Assembly (NCBI RefSeq): GCF_029945925.1
Contig: NZ_JAQSDN010000002.1
Span: 1 to 64,000, forward strand
Direction of reading: 5' to 3'
From: Polaromonas sp.
GTDB lineage: Bacteria > Pseudomonadota > Gammaproteobacteria > Burkholderiales > Burkholderiaceae_C
DNA: 64,000 nucleotides
Of this stretch, positions 6,584 to 15,182 are shown piece by piece. Under the pieces are notes generated by a model that did not search any database, had not been told where the DNA came from, and worked only from the letters and a program-made list of their open reading frames with translations. How positions within the stretch are numbered: position 1 is the stretch's first letter; each line of letters begins with the position of its first letter. A program made the translations under genes and the position numbers.

Positions 6584-8050
6584 ATGAGTACCACTTCCAC
6601 TACTTCTCTGCCCGAACAGGGCCGCCCCCAGGCCGAGGTGCTGGCCGAGCTCAAGGGCTACGGCGCGCACGACCCCGACTACAAGGGCAACCGGCTGTGG
6701 AGCCTGGTGTATTACCTGGGCGAAGAACACGACGCCTTCATGGGCCAGGCCTACCAGGCTTTTTCGTCGGCCAACGGGCTCAACCCCACCGCTTTCAAAA
6801 GCCTCAAGCGTTTCGAGACGGAAATCATTGCGGCCGTGGCCGAGCTGTTCCACGGCACGCCGGATGTCTGTGGCGTGGTCACCTCCGGCGGCACCGAAAG
6901 CTGCCTGCTGGCCGTCAAGACCTACCGCGACATGGCGCGCAGCCTGCGCGGTGTGAAGCGGCCCGAGATGGTGCTGCCCGTCACCGCGCACGTGGCCTGG
7001 TTCAAGGCGGCGGAATACTTCAACGTCAAGGTGCGCCTGCTGCCGCTGGACGAACAATTGCACGCCGACGTGCGCAAGCTGCCGCGCCTCTTGAACCGCC
7101 GCACGGTGATGATTCTCGGCTCGGCGCCCGAGTACCCGCACGGCAGCATCGACCCGATTGAGGCCATGGGCGTGATGGCGCTCAAGCGCGGCATTCCCCT
7201 GCATGTGGACGCCTGCGTGGGCGGCTTCATCCTGCCCTTCATGGCCATGAACGGGCGCACGTTGCCGCTGTGGGACTACCGGGTGCCCGGCGTCACCTCG
7301 ATCTCGGCCGACATCCACAAATACGGCTTTGCGGCCAAGGGTGCCTCCACCATCACCTACCGCAACCTCGACTATTTGCGCCACCAGATGTTTGTCTACG
7401 AAGACTGGCCCGGCGGCGTGTTTGCCTCGCCGGCGCTGCTGGGCACGCGCCCGGGCGGCGCCTATGCGGCGGCGTGGGCGGCCATGCAGCACTTCGGCCA
7501 GTCGGGCTACCGCGCGCTCGCCGCGCAGACCCTGCAGGCCTTTGACACCATGCGTGAAGGCGTTGCTGCGATGCCAGAGCTGTACGTGATGGGCGAGCCC
7601 ACCGGCCCGCTGCTGGCCTACGGCTCGCGCGATGCGACAGTCAACATCTTTGCCGTGGGCGACCAGATGGACGCCAAGGGCTGGACGGTCAACCGCCTGC
7701 AAAAGCCGGACGGCCTGCACGCCATGATCACCGCCGGCCACCTGGCCGTGGTGGACGCCTACCTGCGCGACCTGAAGGACGCCGTGGCCACCGTCAAGGC
7801 CAACCCCGCGCTGGCGCAGGAAGGCAGCGCCGCCACCTACGGCATGATGAGTCACATCCCGTTGCGCGGCATGGTGCGCCAGAAGGTGCTCGACATGTTT
7901 GTGCAGATGTACAAGGCGGGCGGGCAGCAGATCGACCTGCATGCCGCACCACCCGTGGCGCCCGGGCTCAAGGGCAGGGTGGACGTGCTGGTGGAGCGCG
8001 TGGCGCGCTGGTATGTGGCGCGCCAGCAGCGGAAAACTCCGAAGGGCTGA
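6584..8050 (+). CDS. PLP-dependent decarboxylase/lyase (sphingosine-1-phosphate lyase-like)
   Basis: A 488-residue fold-type I pyridoxal-phosphate enzyme of the group II decarboxylase family. Visible hallmarks are GVVTSGGTESCLLAV (cofactor-phosphate loop), HVDACVGGF (Asp pairing with the pyridine nitrogen) and SADIHKYGFAAKGAS, whose Lys forms the Schiff base. The closest family flavour is sphingosine-1-phosphate lyase/tyrosine decarboxylase. The substrate is unknown in bacteria that lack sphingolipids. ATG 6584 has GGAG six bases upstream, just after the toxin stop, so read-through from the toxin-antitoxin operon is possible. Confidence 0.8.
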   Translation: MSTTSTTSLPEQGRPQAEVLAELKGYGAHDPDYKGNRLWSLVYYLGEEHDAFMGQAYQAFSSANGLNPTAFKSLKRFETEIIAAVAELFHGTPDVCGVVTSGGTESCLLAVKTYRDMARSLRGVKRPEMVLPVTAHVAWFKAAEYFNVKVRLLPLDEQLHADVRKLPRLLNRRTVMILGSAPEYPHGSIDPIEAMGVMALKRGIPLHVDACVGGFILPFMAMNGRTLPLWDYRVPGVTSISADIHKYGFAAKGASTITYRNLDYLRHQMFVYEDWPGGVFASPALLGTRPGGAYAAAWAAMQHFGQSGYRALAAQTLQAFDTMREGVAAMPELYVMGEPTGPLLAYGSRDATVNIFAVGDQMDAKGWTVNRLQKPDGLHAMITAGHLAVVDAYLRDLKDAVATVKANPALAQEGSAATYGMMSHIPLRGMVRQKVLDMFVQMYKAGGQQIDLHAAPPVAPGLKGRVDVLVERVARWYVARQQRKTPKG

Positions 8051-8065
8051 TGCACCAACATGAGG

Positions 8066-8120
8066 GTCATCCCGGACTCGAGGAGCCTGCCCCGGACTCC
8101 GATCCGGGGCCCGCAATGAC
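8066..8120. repeat. GTCATCCCGG/GCAATGAC palindromic repeat
   Basis: It begins GTCATCCCGG and ends CCCGCAATGAC with a GATCCGGGG arm between, so it can fold as a hairpin. Related copies lie at 8622-8773 and 10496-10609. It sits between the decarboxylase and an NTF2-like gene. Confidence 0.7.
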
Positions 8121-8182
8121 AAAATATCAATCCCGGTAGCCGGGTTGGCGTACAGATTTTCGAAAGACGGAGGGACCCCGGA

Positions 8183-8608
8183 ATGCTGATGCAGCGCTTC
8201 ATGGAAAACTACAAAAAGGCGTGGGAGACCCGCGACGAATTTCTGCTGGCCTCGCTGTTCACCGAAGACGGCCAGTACCACAACACGCCGTTTGCGGTGC
8301 AGACCGGGCACGCGCAGATCCGGCAGTACTGGCAGCGCGTCAAGCTGCAGACCGACATCGTGCTTACCTTCGACATCCTGCATGCCGAGGCGCTGGGCGG
8401 CATTGCGCACTGGCACACCACGTACCAGGTCACTTCGGAAGAAATGTTTGCGATGTGGGCCGCCTCCACCGGCACCAGCCAGCTCGCGCGCCAGCCGGGC
8501 GACCCCTTGCCGCGCCTGGCGCTCGACGGTGTGGCGGTGGCCGAATTTGAAGCCGGCGGCCTGTGCCGCGACTTCAGGATCTGGTGGCATTCGGTGGTGG
8601 AAACCTAG
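8183..8608 (+). CDS. NTF2/SnoaL-like protein
   Basis: A 141-residue protein with the cone-shaped NTF2-like fold signature: an N-terminal helix FMENYKKAWETRD, then LASLFTEDGQYHNTPF and GHAQIRQYWQ, followed by long strands including GIAHWHTTY and VAVAEFEAGGLCRDFRIWW. These proteins may be small hydrolases/isomerases or non-catalytic binders. No specific substrate can be assigned. GGAGG lies about nine bases before the ATG. It lies alone between two repeat clusters. Confidence 0.7.
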   Translation: MLMQRFMENYKKAWETRDEFLLASLFTEDGQYHNTPFAVQTGHAQIRQYWQRVKLQTDIVLTFDILHAEALGGIAHWHTTYQVTSEEMFAMWAASTGTSQLARQPGDPLPRLALDGVAVAEFEAGGLCRDFRIWWHSVVET

Positions 8609-8621
8609 GCAACCCTGACTG

Positions 8622-8773
8622 GTCATCCCGGACCCCGGTTTGTCATCCCGGCCCCTGGCTTGTCATCCCGGGCTCGACCCGGGATCCATGCCTCGTTGAC
8701 CACAGTTCTGGTTGTGCCGGCATGGATTGCGGGTCAGAGCCTGCCCCGGACTTGATCCGCGGCCCGCAATGAC
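8622..8773. repeat. Cluster of GTCATCCCGG repeats
   Basis: Three GTCATCCCGG starts (8622, 8641 and 8660) occur in series, followed by CCGGGATCCATGCC, CCCGGACTTGATCCGCGG and a terminal CCCGCAATGAC. It is the same family as 8066-8120 and 10496-10609. Together with the MITE-like element that follows, it fills the 338-base space between two genes. Confidence 0.7.
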
Positions 8774-8782
8774 AGACAGGCT

Positions 8783-8951
8783 CCTAGTACTGCAGCACGG
8801 AAGTAGCGAAACAAAATGAAAGTGATGATTTCGTGCCCAGGGCAAGGCGCAAGCCGCAGCGAAGGCTGTGCGCCTTCGCAAGGATTGCAACGCCGCCATG
8901 GGTGCGAAGGCGCGCTTTCATGTTTCGATATTTTCGGGTTGCAGTACTAGG
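8783..8951. mobile_element. MITE-like element with terminal inverted repeats
   Basis: The left end CCTAGTACTGCAGCACGG and the right end, which reads CCTAGTACTGCAACCCGA on the minus strand, form imperfect inverted repeats of about 38 bases that extend through CGAAACA..ATGAAAG on both sides. The element is about 169 bases and has no coding frame of its own, as expected for a miniature inverted-repeat element. Its right end overlaps the stop codon of the cytochrome gene. I recall similar sequences from Comamonadaceae genomes but cannot check. Confidence 0.65.
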
Positions 8952-9483
8952 GTAGCGGACGATCCGGGCCCTGCGTGCCTTGCGCGCGCGCCGAGAGATA
9001 GGCATGGAGATCCACGATATGGGTGGTCACGATGGGTTCGCCATCCCACGCGGGCATCGTGGGCTTGAAGTTTCTCCTGCGCTCCAGGATCTCGTCGATC
9101 AGGGCTTCCCGCGCCGCACCCTCACTGGTGGCTTGCGATGGGGGGAGATTCCAGTCGTAGCGCTTGAGCACCAGGCTCACGAACTGGCGTGAACCCATTT
9201 CCCGAACCCTGGGCAACAGGTCGGGTCCGTTCGCCGTGCCTGTCGCAGCGACGCCGTGACAGCTCGCGCACCTGTCCTGGAAGACGCGCCACCCGATGGC
9301 GACCGACCCGGGCGGCCTGGAGAGCCGTGCGACCTCCTGGGCAGCCTGCGTGTTCTCCACTTCCACGGCGCATCCGGCGAGCAACAGGGCCGGCGCGAAG
9401 GCGGCGCCGTAGAGGAGGCTGCGGCGTCCCGCCGTCATCGCGGCCAATGCAGGCTTCAGTGTAAACATCGAAATCCTTGCCAT
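8947..9483 (-). CDS. c-type cytochrome, lipoprotein-like
   Basis: The product carries a signal sequence with a lipobox (LLLAGC, lipidated Cys likely) and one heme-binding motif CASCH, followed by GTANGPDLLPRVREMG. A distal Met ligand is plausible in the KPTMPAWDG segment. It is a small class I cytochrome, probably an envelope electron carrier. ATG 9483 has AGGTGA five bases upstream; ATG 9468 is the alternative. The stop codon TAG (8949-8947) is part of the MITE terminal repeat, so the C-terminus may have been altered by the insertion. It diverges from the DUF4395 gene. Confidence 0.75.
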   Translation of the reverse strand: MARISMFTLKPALAAMTAGRRSLLYGAAFAPALLLAGCAVEVENTQAAQEVARLSRPPGSVAIGWRVFQDRCASCHGVAATGTANGPDLLPRVREMGSRQFVSLVLKRYDWNLPPSQATSEGAAREALIDEILERRRNFKPTMPAWDGEPIVTTHIVDLHAYLSARAQGTQGPDRPLP

Positions 9484-9690
9484 GATCATCACCTTTGCGC
9501 TTGTAGCGGCCAAGTAACAGCGTCGCGATCCCTGGGTACCGCACGGGCATGTGGCGTGTACCTTGTGTGATTGTGGCAGACAAACCAGTGGCTGCGTTGG
9601 CATCTGCGGCCTCGGGTTTGCCCAGGCTTGAAAAGGACAAAAAACTATATAAGATGTTGGTTATAAATACCCATTTTGGGGAAGAGGATC

Positions 9691-10401
9691 ATGATGAATG
9701 CGTTCAAAAGTTTTGGAAACGTCTTTCAAAGGCTTTGGTACCGCGACCCGGGCGAAAAAAGTGTCTTCATCAACGACACGGCGGTGCGTATACGTGCCGG
9801 ACTGATGCTGCTGATCCCGCTCTACATGGGCTTGACGCTTTATGACGTGTTGTTCTCCTCGCACTGGGTGGTCACGGGCAACGTCATCAAGGACACCTTC
9901 GACACGGATTTTGACGGGCGCATTCTCTACAACGTCGAAGCGGTCCGCCGTACTTTTGAATACTCGACGCAGACCTATGTGCTGTTTTATGCCCTGTTTG
10001 AAATGATCGCGGGCATGTTCGTATGGAGCTCGCGGCTCTCCCCCACGATTTTCATCAGCAGCCTGTTGGCCAAAGGCAGCCCGCCCGTCTGGAAGCCTTT
10101 GATGCCCAAACGCTTTGCCTGGTCGATCGGTGCAACGATGATCGCGACCTGTCTGGTCTTCTTCAATCCGGATGTTTTTGCCGGCTGGGTCAATGGGCTG
10201 ACCGGCCACGCCCTCTTGACCACAACCTCCAACTTCATGCCGCGCTGGATTCCGCTGGTGCTGGTCTGGGTCTGCCTGGGCTTCATGTGGATGGAAGCCG
10301 TCCTGGGCGTTTGCGTGGGTTGCAAGATCCACGCGCTGCTGGTCCGGATGGGGGTTTTCAAGGATGAGTGCGAGGCTTGCAACAATCTCGCCTGGGATTG
10401 A
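9691..10401 (+). CDS. DUF4395 family membrane protein
   Basis: A 236-residue membrane protein. The conserved block FINDTAVRIRAGLMLLIP near the N-terminus and the C-terminal GVCVGCKIHALLVRMG...CEAC are typical of DUF4395, with two Cys motifs (C-x2-C) that may bind a metal or form disulphides. About four TM segments are visible. The family lies next to thioredoxin-like or sulphur-related genes in many bacteria, but its function is unknown. GAGGA lies five bases before ATG 9694, so either 9691 or 9694 may be used. The upstream spacer is AT-rich. Confidence 0.65.
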   Translation: MMNAFKSFGNVFQRLWYRDPGEKSVFINDTAVRIRAGLMLLIPLYMGLTLYDVLFSSHWVVTGNVIKDTFDTDFDGRILYNVEAVRRTFEYSTQTYVLFYALFEMIAGMFVWSSRLSPTIFISSLLAKGSPPVWKPLMPKRFAWSIGATMIATCLVFFNPDVFAGWVNGLTGHALLTTTSNFMPRWIPLVLVWVCLGFMWMEAVLGVCVGCKIHALLVRMGVFKDECEACNNLAWD

Positions 10402-10405
10402 TTCG

Positions 10406-10425
10406 CTGGCTGGCTGGCTGGCTGG
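10406..10425. repeat. CTGG tetranucleotide repeat, five copies
   Basis: Five CTGG units follow the DUF4395 stop by five bases. Just downstream (10452-10470) a short TGCGCAC tandem also occurs. No gene is present between 10402 and 10709; the stretch holds these simple repeats and a GTCATCCCGG repeat cluster. Confidence 0.7.
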
Positions 10426-10495
10426 GCGCTGTCTGCTATGGAAAACAGAGCTGACTGCGCACTGCGCACTGTGCAGAAGGACTGCAACCTGGTTT

Positions 10496-10609
10496 GTCAT
10501 CCCGGACGCCGATCCGGGATCCATGCCGCATAAACCAGCGTTTCGGGTGTGCCCCCATGGATGGCGGATCAGAGCCTGCCCCGGACTTGATCCGGGGTCC
10601 GCCATGACA
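10496..10609. repeat. GTCATCCCGG/CATGAC repeat pair
   Basis: GTCATCCCGGACGCCGATCC opens the element and GGGGTCCGCCATGACAG closes it, in the same pattern as the copies at 8066 and 8622. It separates the DUF4395 gene from the next NTF2-like gene. Confidence 0.7.
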
Positions 10610-10709
10610 GCCGTCCGGTAGCTGTGCGCGGGGGTGCGCTTGACTTCGAGTGCACTCCAGCTTTTCCAATCAGGGCCTCTTCAACTTTTTCCATGAAAAG
10701 GCCCCTGAC

Positions 10710-11120
10710 ATGATCACCGAATCTCCAACCAACAAACAGCGGATGCAGGCCATCTTTGCCGAACTGGCGCAGGGCAATGGCCGGCCTTTTATAGATGCCA
10801 TGGCCGATGACTTCTGCTGGATCCTGCCGGGCCAGACGGCCTGGTCGCGGCGTTACGAGGGCAAGCAGGTGGTGCGGGACGAGTTGTTCCGCCCCCTGTT
10901 TGCGCAGTTTGCTGACCAATACCGCAACCGGGCCACACGTTTCATCGCCGAGGGCGACATGGTGGTAGTGGAGTGCCGCGGACAGGTGAACACGAAAAAA
11001 GGCCAACCCTACAACAACACCTACTGTTATGTCTGCCGCTTCGAAGGCGGCAAGCTCAGGGAGTTGGTGGAGTACCTGGACACGCAGCTGGTGGATGCCG
11101 TGCTGGACGCGCCGTCCTGA
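10710..11120 (+). CDS. NTF2/SnoaL-like (ketosteroid isomerase-type) protein
   Basis: A 136-residue NTF2-like protein: QRMQAIFAELAQGNGRPFID as first helix, then MADDFCWILPG and a strand pair RNRATRFIAEGDMVVVE with NNTYCYVCRFEGGKLRELVEYLDT at the end, typical of ketosteroid-isomerase-like enzymes. Specific function unknown. ATG 10710 was preferred over an upstream in-frame start because the domain begins there and AAAAGG precedes it. It converges on the MerR gene, with only three bases between stops. Confidence 0.75.
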   Translation: MITESPTNKQRMQAIFAELAQGNGRPFIDAMADDFCWILPGQTAWSRRYEGKQVVRDELFRPLFAQFADQYRNRATRFIAEGDMVVVECRGQVNTKKGQPYNNTYCYVCRFEGGKLRELVEYLDTQLVDAVLDAPS

Positions 11121-11123
11121 GCG

Positions 11124-11564
11124 TCAACCGGCCCTGGTCTTTCTGTCTCCGGTTTCCGCCCGGGCCAGCCACTTGTCGTACAGCGCGATCTTGTGGTCCA
11201 CCAGGGCTACCGCGTCGCGCAGTTCGTCGGCGCGCTGCTGCACCTTGAGGCGGTGCTGCAGCAGCATCTCGCGGCAGTCGGCCAGTGTGGCCTTGCCCTG
11301 GCGCACCAGGCGCGCATAGGCCTGCATGTCGCGCACGCTCATGCCCGAGGCGCGCAGGCGGCTCAGCAGGCCCAGCCACTGCACATGCGCCTGCGAGAAC
11401 ACGCGCCGCCCGCCCGCGTCGCGCGCGGCGCCGGGCATGAGGTGCTGCGCTTCGTACCAGCGGATGGTGTACACGCTGCGCCCGCTCAGGCGCGCGAGTT
11501 CGCCGATGCGCAGCGTCGGGGTGTCCTGCAGGAGAAGGGGGGCGGAGGTGGCCATGCGGTCCAT
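11124..11564 (-). CDS. MerR family transcriptional regulator
   Basis: A 146-residue regulator with an N-terminal MerR helix-turn-helix, LRIGELARLSGRSVYTIRWY, then a GGRRVFSQAHVQWL wing and a coiled-coil-like dimerisation helix ending in DHKIALYDKWL. No Cys cluster for metal binding is present, so a small-molecule or stress ligand is more likely than a metal. The family binds spacers of unusually long promoters. An in-frame ATG at 11555 is an alternative start. It converges with the NTF2-like gene. Confidence 0.8.
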   Translation of the reverse strand: MDRMATSAPLLLQDTPTLRIGELARLSGRSVYTIRWYEAQHLMPGAARDAGGRRVFSQAHVQWLGLLSRLRASGMSVRDMQAYARLVRQGKATLADCREMLLQHRLKVQQRADELRDAVALVDHKIALYDKWLARAETGDRKTRAG

Positions 11565-11633
11565 TCTGGCGCAGCGGCCGGCCGGCTTCAAGCCCCGTCC
11601 CCCTGCAGGGCGGCTGGCTGGTGATGGGGAAAC

Positions 11634-11692
11634 GCTATCAAAGTCGTAGCTGGTGGCGCCCGTCAATATTGGGCTGAGGGCCGATTTTGCGC
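11634..11692 (-). repeat. Dispersed short repeat (GCTATC..TAGC family)
   Basis: GCTATCAAAGTCGTAGC, then TGGTGGCGCCCGTCAATATT, GGGCTGAGGGCC and ATTTTGCGCC match the dispersed family seen at 4283 and elsewhere. It occupies the space upstream of both the MerR gene and the DUF2889 gene. Confidence 0.7.
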
Positions 11693-11779
11693 CTTGATTT
11701 GCCATGGGCAGCGCGCCCGGCAGCACGGCGCCCGTGTTGCTGGGAAAATGGTCTCTTTGCCCTGGACCCTTTCCACCCC

Positions 11780-12358
11780 ATGCCACTGCCCGCACCCCAA
11801 GCCCGAACCCACCTGCACACACGCGCCGTCGTCTACCGCGGCTACCGGCGCGAGGACGGCCTGTGGGACATCGAAGCCGAAATGACCGATGTGCGTACCT
11901 ACGAACATGTCCGCTCCGAGCGCGAAGTGCCGCCGGGTACACCCATCCACGGCATGGCCATACGCGCCACGGTGGACGACGGCCTGGTCATTCGCGACAT
12001 TGCCAGCGTCAGTGACCACGCGCCGTTTGACGAATGCCAGCAGGGCATCGACCCGATGCAGCAGATGGTGGGTGTCACCATGGGGCCGGGCTGGCGCCAG
12101 GCCATCGAAAAGGCGCTGGGCGGCATACGCGGCTGCACCCACCTGCGGGAGATGTTGTTCAACATGGCGACGGCGGCGTACCAGACGGTGCCGGTGTACC
12201 GCGGCCATCTGCGCGCGCAGGCCGGCCTTGCCGAGTCCGGCAGCGCCGAGCCGCCTTACCACCTGGGCAAGTGCATCGCCTGGGATTTCGACGGCCAGGT
12301 GGTGCAGCGCCACTACCCGAAGTTTGCGGGTTGGCAGCCCTTGAAGCGGAAAGCCTGA
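11780..12358 (+). CDS. DUF2889 family protein
   Basis: A 192-residue soluble protein. HTRAVVYRGYRREDGLWDIE at 12-31 is the conserved N-terminal signature of DUF2889, followed by DGLVIRDIAS, GCTHLREMLFNMATAAYQT and a C-terminal KCIAWDFDGQVVQRHYPKF block. The family is common in Burkholderiales, often near aromatic-degradation genes, but its role is unknown. No signal peptide or TM segment. It is divergent from the MerR gene. Confidence 0.8.
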   Translation: MPLPAPQARTHLHTRAVVYRGYRREDGLWDIEAEMTDVRTYEHVRSEREVPPGTPIHGMAIRATVDDGLVIRDIASVSDHAPFDECQQGIDPMQQMVGVTMGPGWRQAIEKALGGIRGCTHLREMLFNMATAAYQTVPVYRGHLRAQAGLAESGSAEPPYHLGKCIAWDFDGQVVQRHYPKFAGWQPLKRKA

Positions 12359-12416
12359 ATGGCGATTGAACCGCGCGATGGCCGGTGCCGGTAACCGCCA
12401 GTCATCACTGCTGGGC

Positions 12417-12472
12417 ACTATAAAAACAATAGCTGTCTGCGCTTGTCCCGCCTGGGCTGAGGCCATTTTTTA
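12417..12472 (+). repeat. Dispersed short repeat (partial match)
   Basis: ACTATAAAAACAATAGCTGTCTGCGCTTGTCCC and GGGCTGAGGCCATTTTTT follow the dispersed repeat pattern with divergence. It lies between the DUF2889 gene and the PBP1A gene; the T-run after the GGCCTGAG-like arm may act as a terminator. Confidence 0.6.
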
Positions 12473-12586
12473 CTCTCAAGATCCGGCAGCCCCGCCGCCA
12501 ACGCCCAGCCTGTCCCGGCGTCCGCCCGTCGCCTTCCGCCGGCGTCCTACAGTCCCTTACAAGTGCACCCCCTACACTGTCACCCG

Positions 12587-15037
12587 ATGAAAAAAATCTT
12601 CGCCCGTCTCCAGACTCTCGCCGCCGCCTTTGCCGCTGAAACCCTGCGCCGCCTGCGCAACCCCACCCGGCGTGGTGTGGCCCTGTCGGTGGCCGCCATT
12701 CCTGCGCTGTTGTTGCTCTATGCGCTGGTGCTGATTCCCTTCACGCCCAGCATCAGCGACCTGAGCAAGGCCAAGGAAGAAAAGCCCGCCCGGGTGATGT
12801 CGATCGACGGCAAGGAGCTGGCCGTGTTCAAGCGCGCCAACCGCGACTGGGTCAAGCTGGCCGACATGTCGCCCAACGTGCTGGCCGCGCTGATTGCCAC
12901 CGAAGACCACCGCTTCTACGAGCACCACGGCATCGACCTCAAGCGCACGGCCTCGGCCGTGTTCCAGACCTTCACCGGCGACCTGCAGGGCGGCTCCACC
13001 ATCACGCAGCAGCTGGCCCGCAACATGTATCCCAAGGAGATCGGCCGCTCGGCCACGGTGACCCGCAAGATCAAGGAGGCCATCACCGCGCTGAAGATCG
13101 AGGCGGTCTACACCAAGGACGAGATCCTCGAGACTTACCTCAACACCGTGCCTTTCCTGTACAACGCCTACGGCATTGAAATGGCGGCGCGCACCTACTT
13201 CGACAAGTCGGCCGACAAGCTCGACGTGCTGGAAAGCGCCACGCTGATCGGCATGCTCAAGGGCACCAGTTATTACAACCCGGTGCTCAACCCCGAGCGC
13301 GCCACGCAGCGCCGCAACATCGTGCTGGCCCAGATGGTCAAGCATGGCAAGCTGACGGAGGCGAAGTTCCAGGCCCTCAAGAAAAGGCCGCTCAAGGTCG
13401 ACTTCGAGCGCCAGACCGAGCCGCTGGGCCCGGCGCCGCACTTTTCCCAGTTTGTGCGCCGCTGGCTGATCGAATGGGCCGACCGCAACGACTACAACAT
13501 TTACGCCGACGGGCTGGTGGTGCGCACCACCATCGACTCGCGCCTGCAGGCCCAGGCCAACCAGGCGCTGGCGCGCCAGGCCGACAAGCTGCAGGGCGTG
13601 GCCAACAACGAATGGGGCCCGCGCACCTGGGCCGCAAAAAAAGACATCGTCAAAGCCTTTGTGCGCGAAAGCGCCGAGTACAAGGCCGCCAAAGAGTCCG
13701 GCCAGACCGACGAGGAGGCCCTCAAGCAGCTGCAGGCCGACAAGGACTTCATGCAGACCTTGCGGCAGGACAAGACGCGGCTGCAGGCCGGCTTTGTGGC
13801 GATGGACCCGCGCAACGGCCATGTGCGGGCGTGGGTGGGCAGCCGCAACTTTGTGCAGGACCCGTTCGACCACGTGCAGCAGGCGCGCCGCCAGCCGGGC
13901 TCGACCTTCAAGCCCTTTGTGTACGGCGCCGCGTTTGAAAACGGCGCCCGGCCGACCGACAGCTTCATGGACGGTGACGTGGAGATTCCGCTGGGCAACG
14001 GCGCCGTGTGGCGGCCCCGGGACGGCACCCCGCCCAGCTACGCGCCCATGAGCCTGCGCAACGGCCTGGTCTATTCCAAAAACACCATCACCGCGCAGGT
14101 CATGCAGAGCGTGGGCCCGGCCAAGGTGGCCAGCCTGGCGCAGGCCATGGGGGTGCGGCAAAGCACGCTCGACGTGGTGCCCTCGCTGGCGCTGGGCACC
14201 AGCCCGGTGACCCTGAAGGAAATGGTGTCGGCCTACAGCACCATCGCCAACAGCGGCAGCTACATCGAGCCGCTGCTGATCACCAGCGTGGAAGACCGCA
14301 ACGGCAAGGTGCTGCAAACCTTCCAGGCCGCGGTGCCCGAACAGGCCCTGTCCATTCCCTCGGCGCAGGTGCTGCTGGACGTGATGCGCGGCGTGATCGA
14401 CAGCGGCACCGGTGCCGGCATCCGTTCGCGGTTCGGTATCCAGGCCGACGTGGCCGGCAAAACCGGCACCACGCAGGACAACACCGACGGCTGGTTTGTG
14501 CTGATGCATTCGCAACTGGTGGCGGGCGCGTGGGTCGGCTTCAACGACAACCGCGTGACGCTCAGCGACTACTGGGGCCAGGGCGCCCACAGCGCGCTGC
14601 CCATCGTGGGCGATTTTTTCCAGCAGGCGCTGCGCACCCGGGTGGTGGACACCAACGCGCGCTTCGACGCACCGCGCGGCAGCAGCCGGGTGGATACTGT
14701 GATCGAGCCGGTGCTCGACCAGGTGAACGACTGGCTGCGCGGGCTGTTCCCGTCCCCGTCGCAGCCGGTCACGCCGCGGCAACCGCCGGCCGAAGAGCAG
14801 GCCATGCCTAGCTACACCCCGCCGCCACCGCCACCGACCTACAGCCCGCCCGTCTACAGTTCGCCGCCGACCACCGCGCCACCCCCGCCGGGCGGCGACC
14901 CGCGCTGGGAGCCGATTCCCGGCGCCCGTCCCATGTCGGGTAGCGGCGCTGCGCCGCAGCCCGGCGTGGTGATCGGCCTGCCGCAGGGCGAACGCGCGCC
15001 GCAGTACGCGCCCCTGCCGCCCGGCCAGGTTCGGTAA
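12587..15037 (+). CDS. mrcA: Penicillin-binding protein 1A (bifunctional)
   Basis: An 816-residue class A PBP. A TM anchor at about 31-53 is followed by a GT51 glycosyltransferase domain with the catalytic EDHRFYEHHG motif (106-115) and GGSTITQQLARN. The transpeptidase domain has STFK (about 439-442, active Ser), a SKN motif near 494 and KTGTT near 625. The last 90 residues are Pro-rich with PPPPP runs, probably a disordered periplasmic tail. It polymerises and cross-links peptidoglycan at the inner membrane. The ATG chosen begins the short cytoplasmic tail. PbpC is excluded by the standard PBP1A layout; PBP1B is less likely without a UB2H domain. Confidence 0.85.
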   Translation: MKKIFARLQTLAAAFAAETLRRLRNPTRRGVALSVAAIPALLLLYALVLIPFTPSISDLSKAKEEKPARVMSIDGKELAVFKRANRDWVKLADMSPNVLAALIATEDHRFYEHHGIDLKRTASAVFQTFTGDLQGGSTITQQLARNMYPKEIGRSATVTRKIKEAITALKIEAVYTKDEILETYLNTVPFLYNAYGIEMAARTYFDKSADKLDVLESATLIGMLKGTSYYNPVLNPERATQRRNIVLAQMVKHGKLTEAKFQALKKRPLKVDFERQTEPLGPAPHFSQFVRRWLIEWADRNDYNIYADGLVVRTTIDSRLQAQANQALARQADKLQGVANNEWGPRTWAAKKDIVKAFVRESAEYKAAKESGQTDEEALKQLQADKDFMQTLRQDKTRLQAGFVAMDPRNGHVRAWVGSRNFVQDPFDHVQQARRQPGSTFKPFVYGAAFENGARPTDSFMDGDVEIPLGNGAVWRPRDGTPPSYAPMSLRNGLVYSKNTITAQVMQSVGPAKVASLAQAMGVRQSTLDVVPSLALGTSPVTLKEMVSAYSTIANSGSYIEPLLITSVEDRNGKVLQTFQAAVPEQALSIPSAQVLLDVMRGVIDSGTGAGIRSRFGIQADVAGKTGTTQDNTDGWFVLMHSQLVAGAWVGFNDNRVTLSDYWGQGAHSALPIVGDFFQQALRTRVVDTNARFDAPRGSSRVDTVIEPVLDQVNDWLRGLFPSPSQPVTPRQPPAEEQAMPSYTPPPPPPTYSPPVYSSPPTTAPPPPGGDPRWEPIPGARPMSGSGAAPQPGVVIGLPQGERAPQYAPLPPGQVR

Positions 15038-15182
15038 ACGGACCAAGGCGGGCAGCAAGCGGACGATCCCGCCTGCGCGCCCGCTGCGCCCACGCGCCAA
15101 GCGCGCTTGCCGGGTCCTGCCTACAATGGGCCGGTGCCTGGCCCCATGACGCTTGCAGCGCGTCAACCAACCCCTTCGCTTC

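Noticed and set aside
6518..8626. Long antisense frame over the decarboxylase
   Set aside because: Same explanation; the sense frame has clear PLP motifs and normal codon bias.
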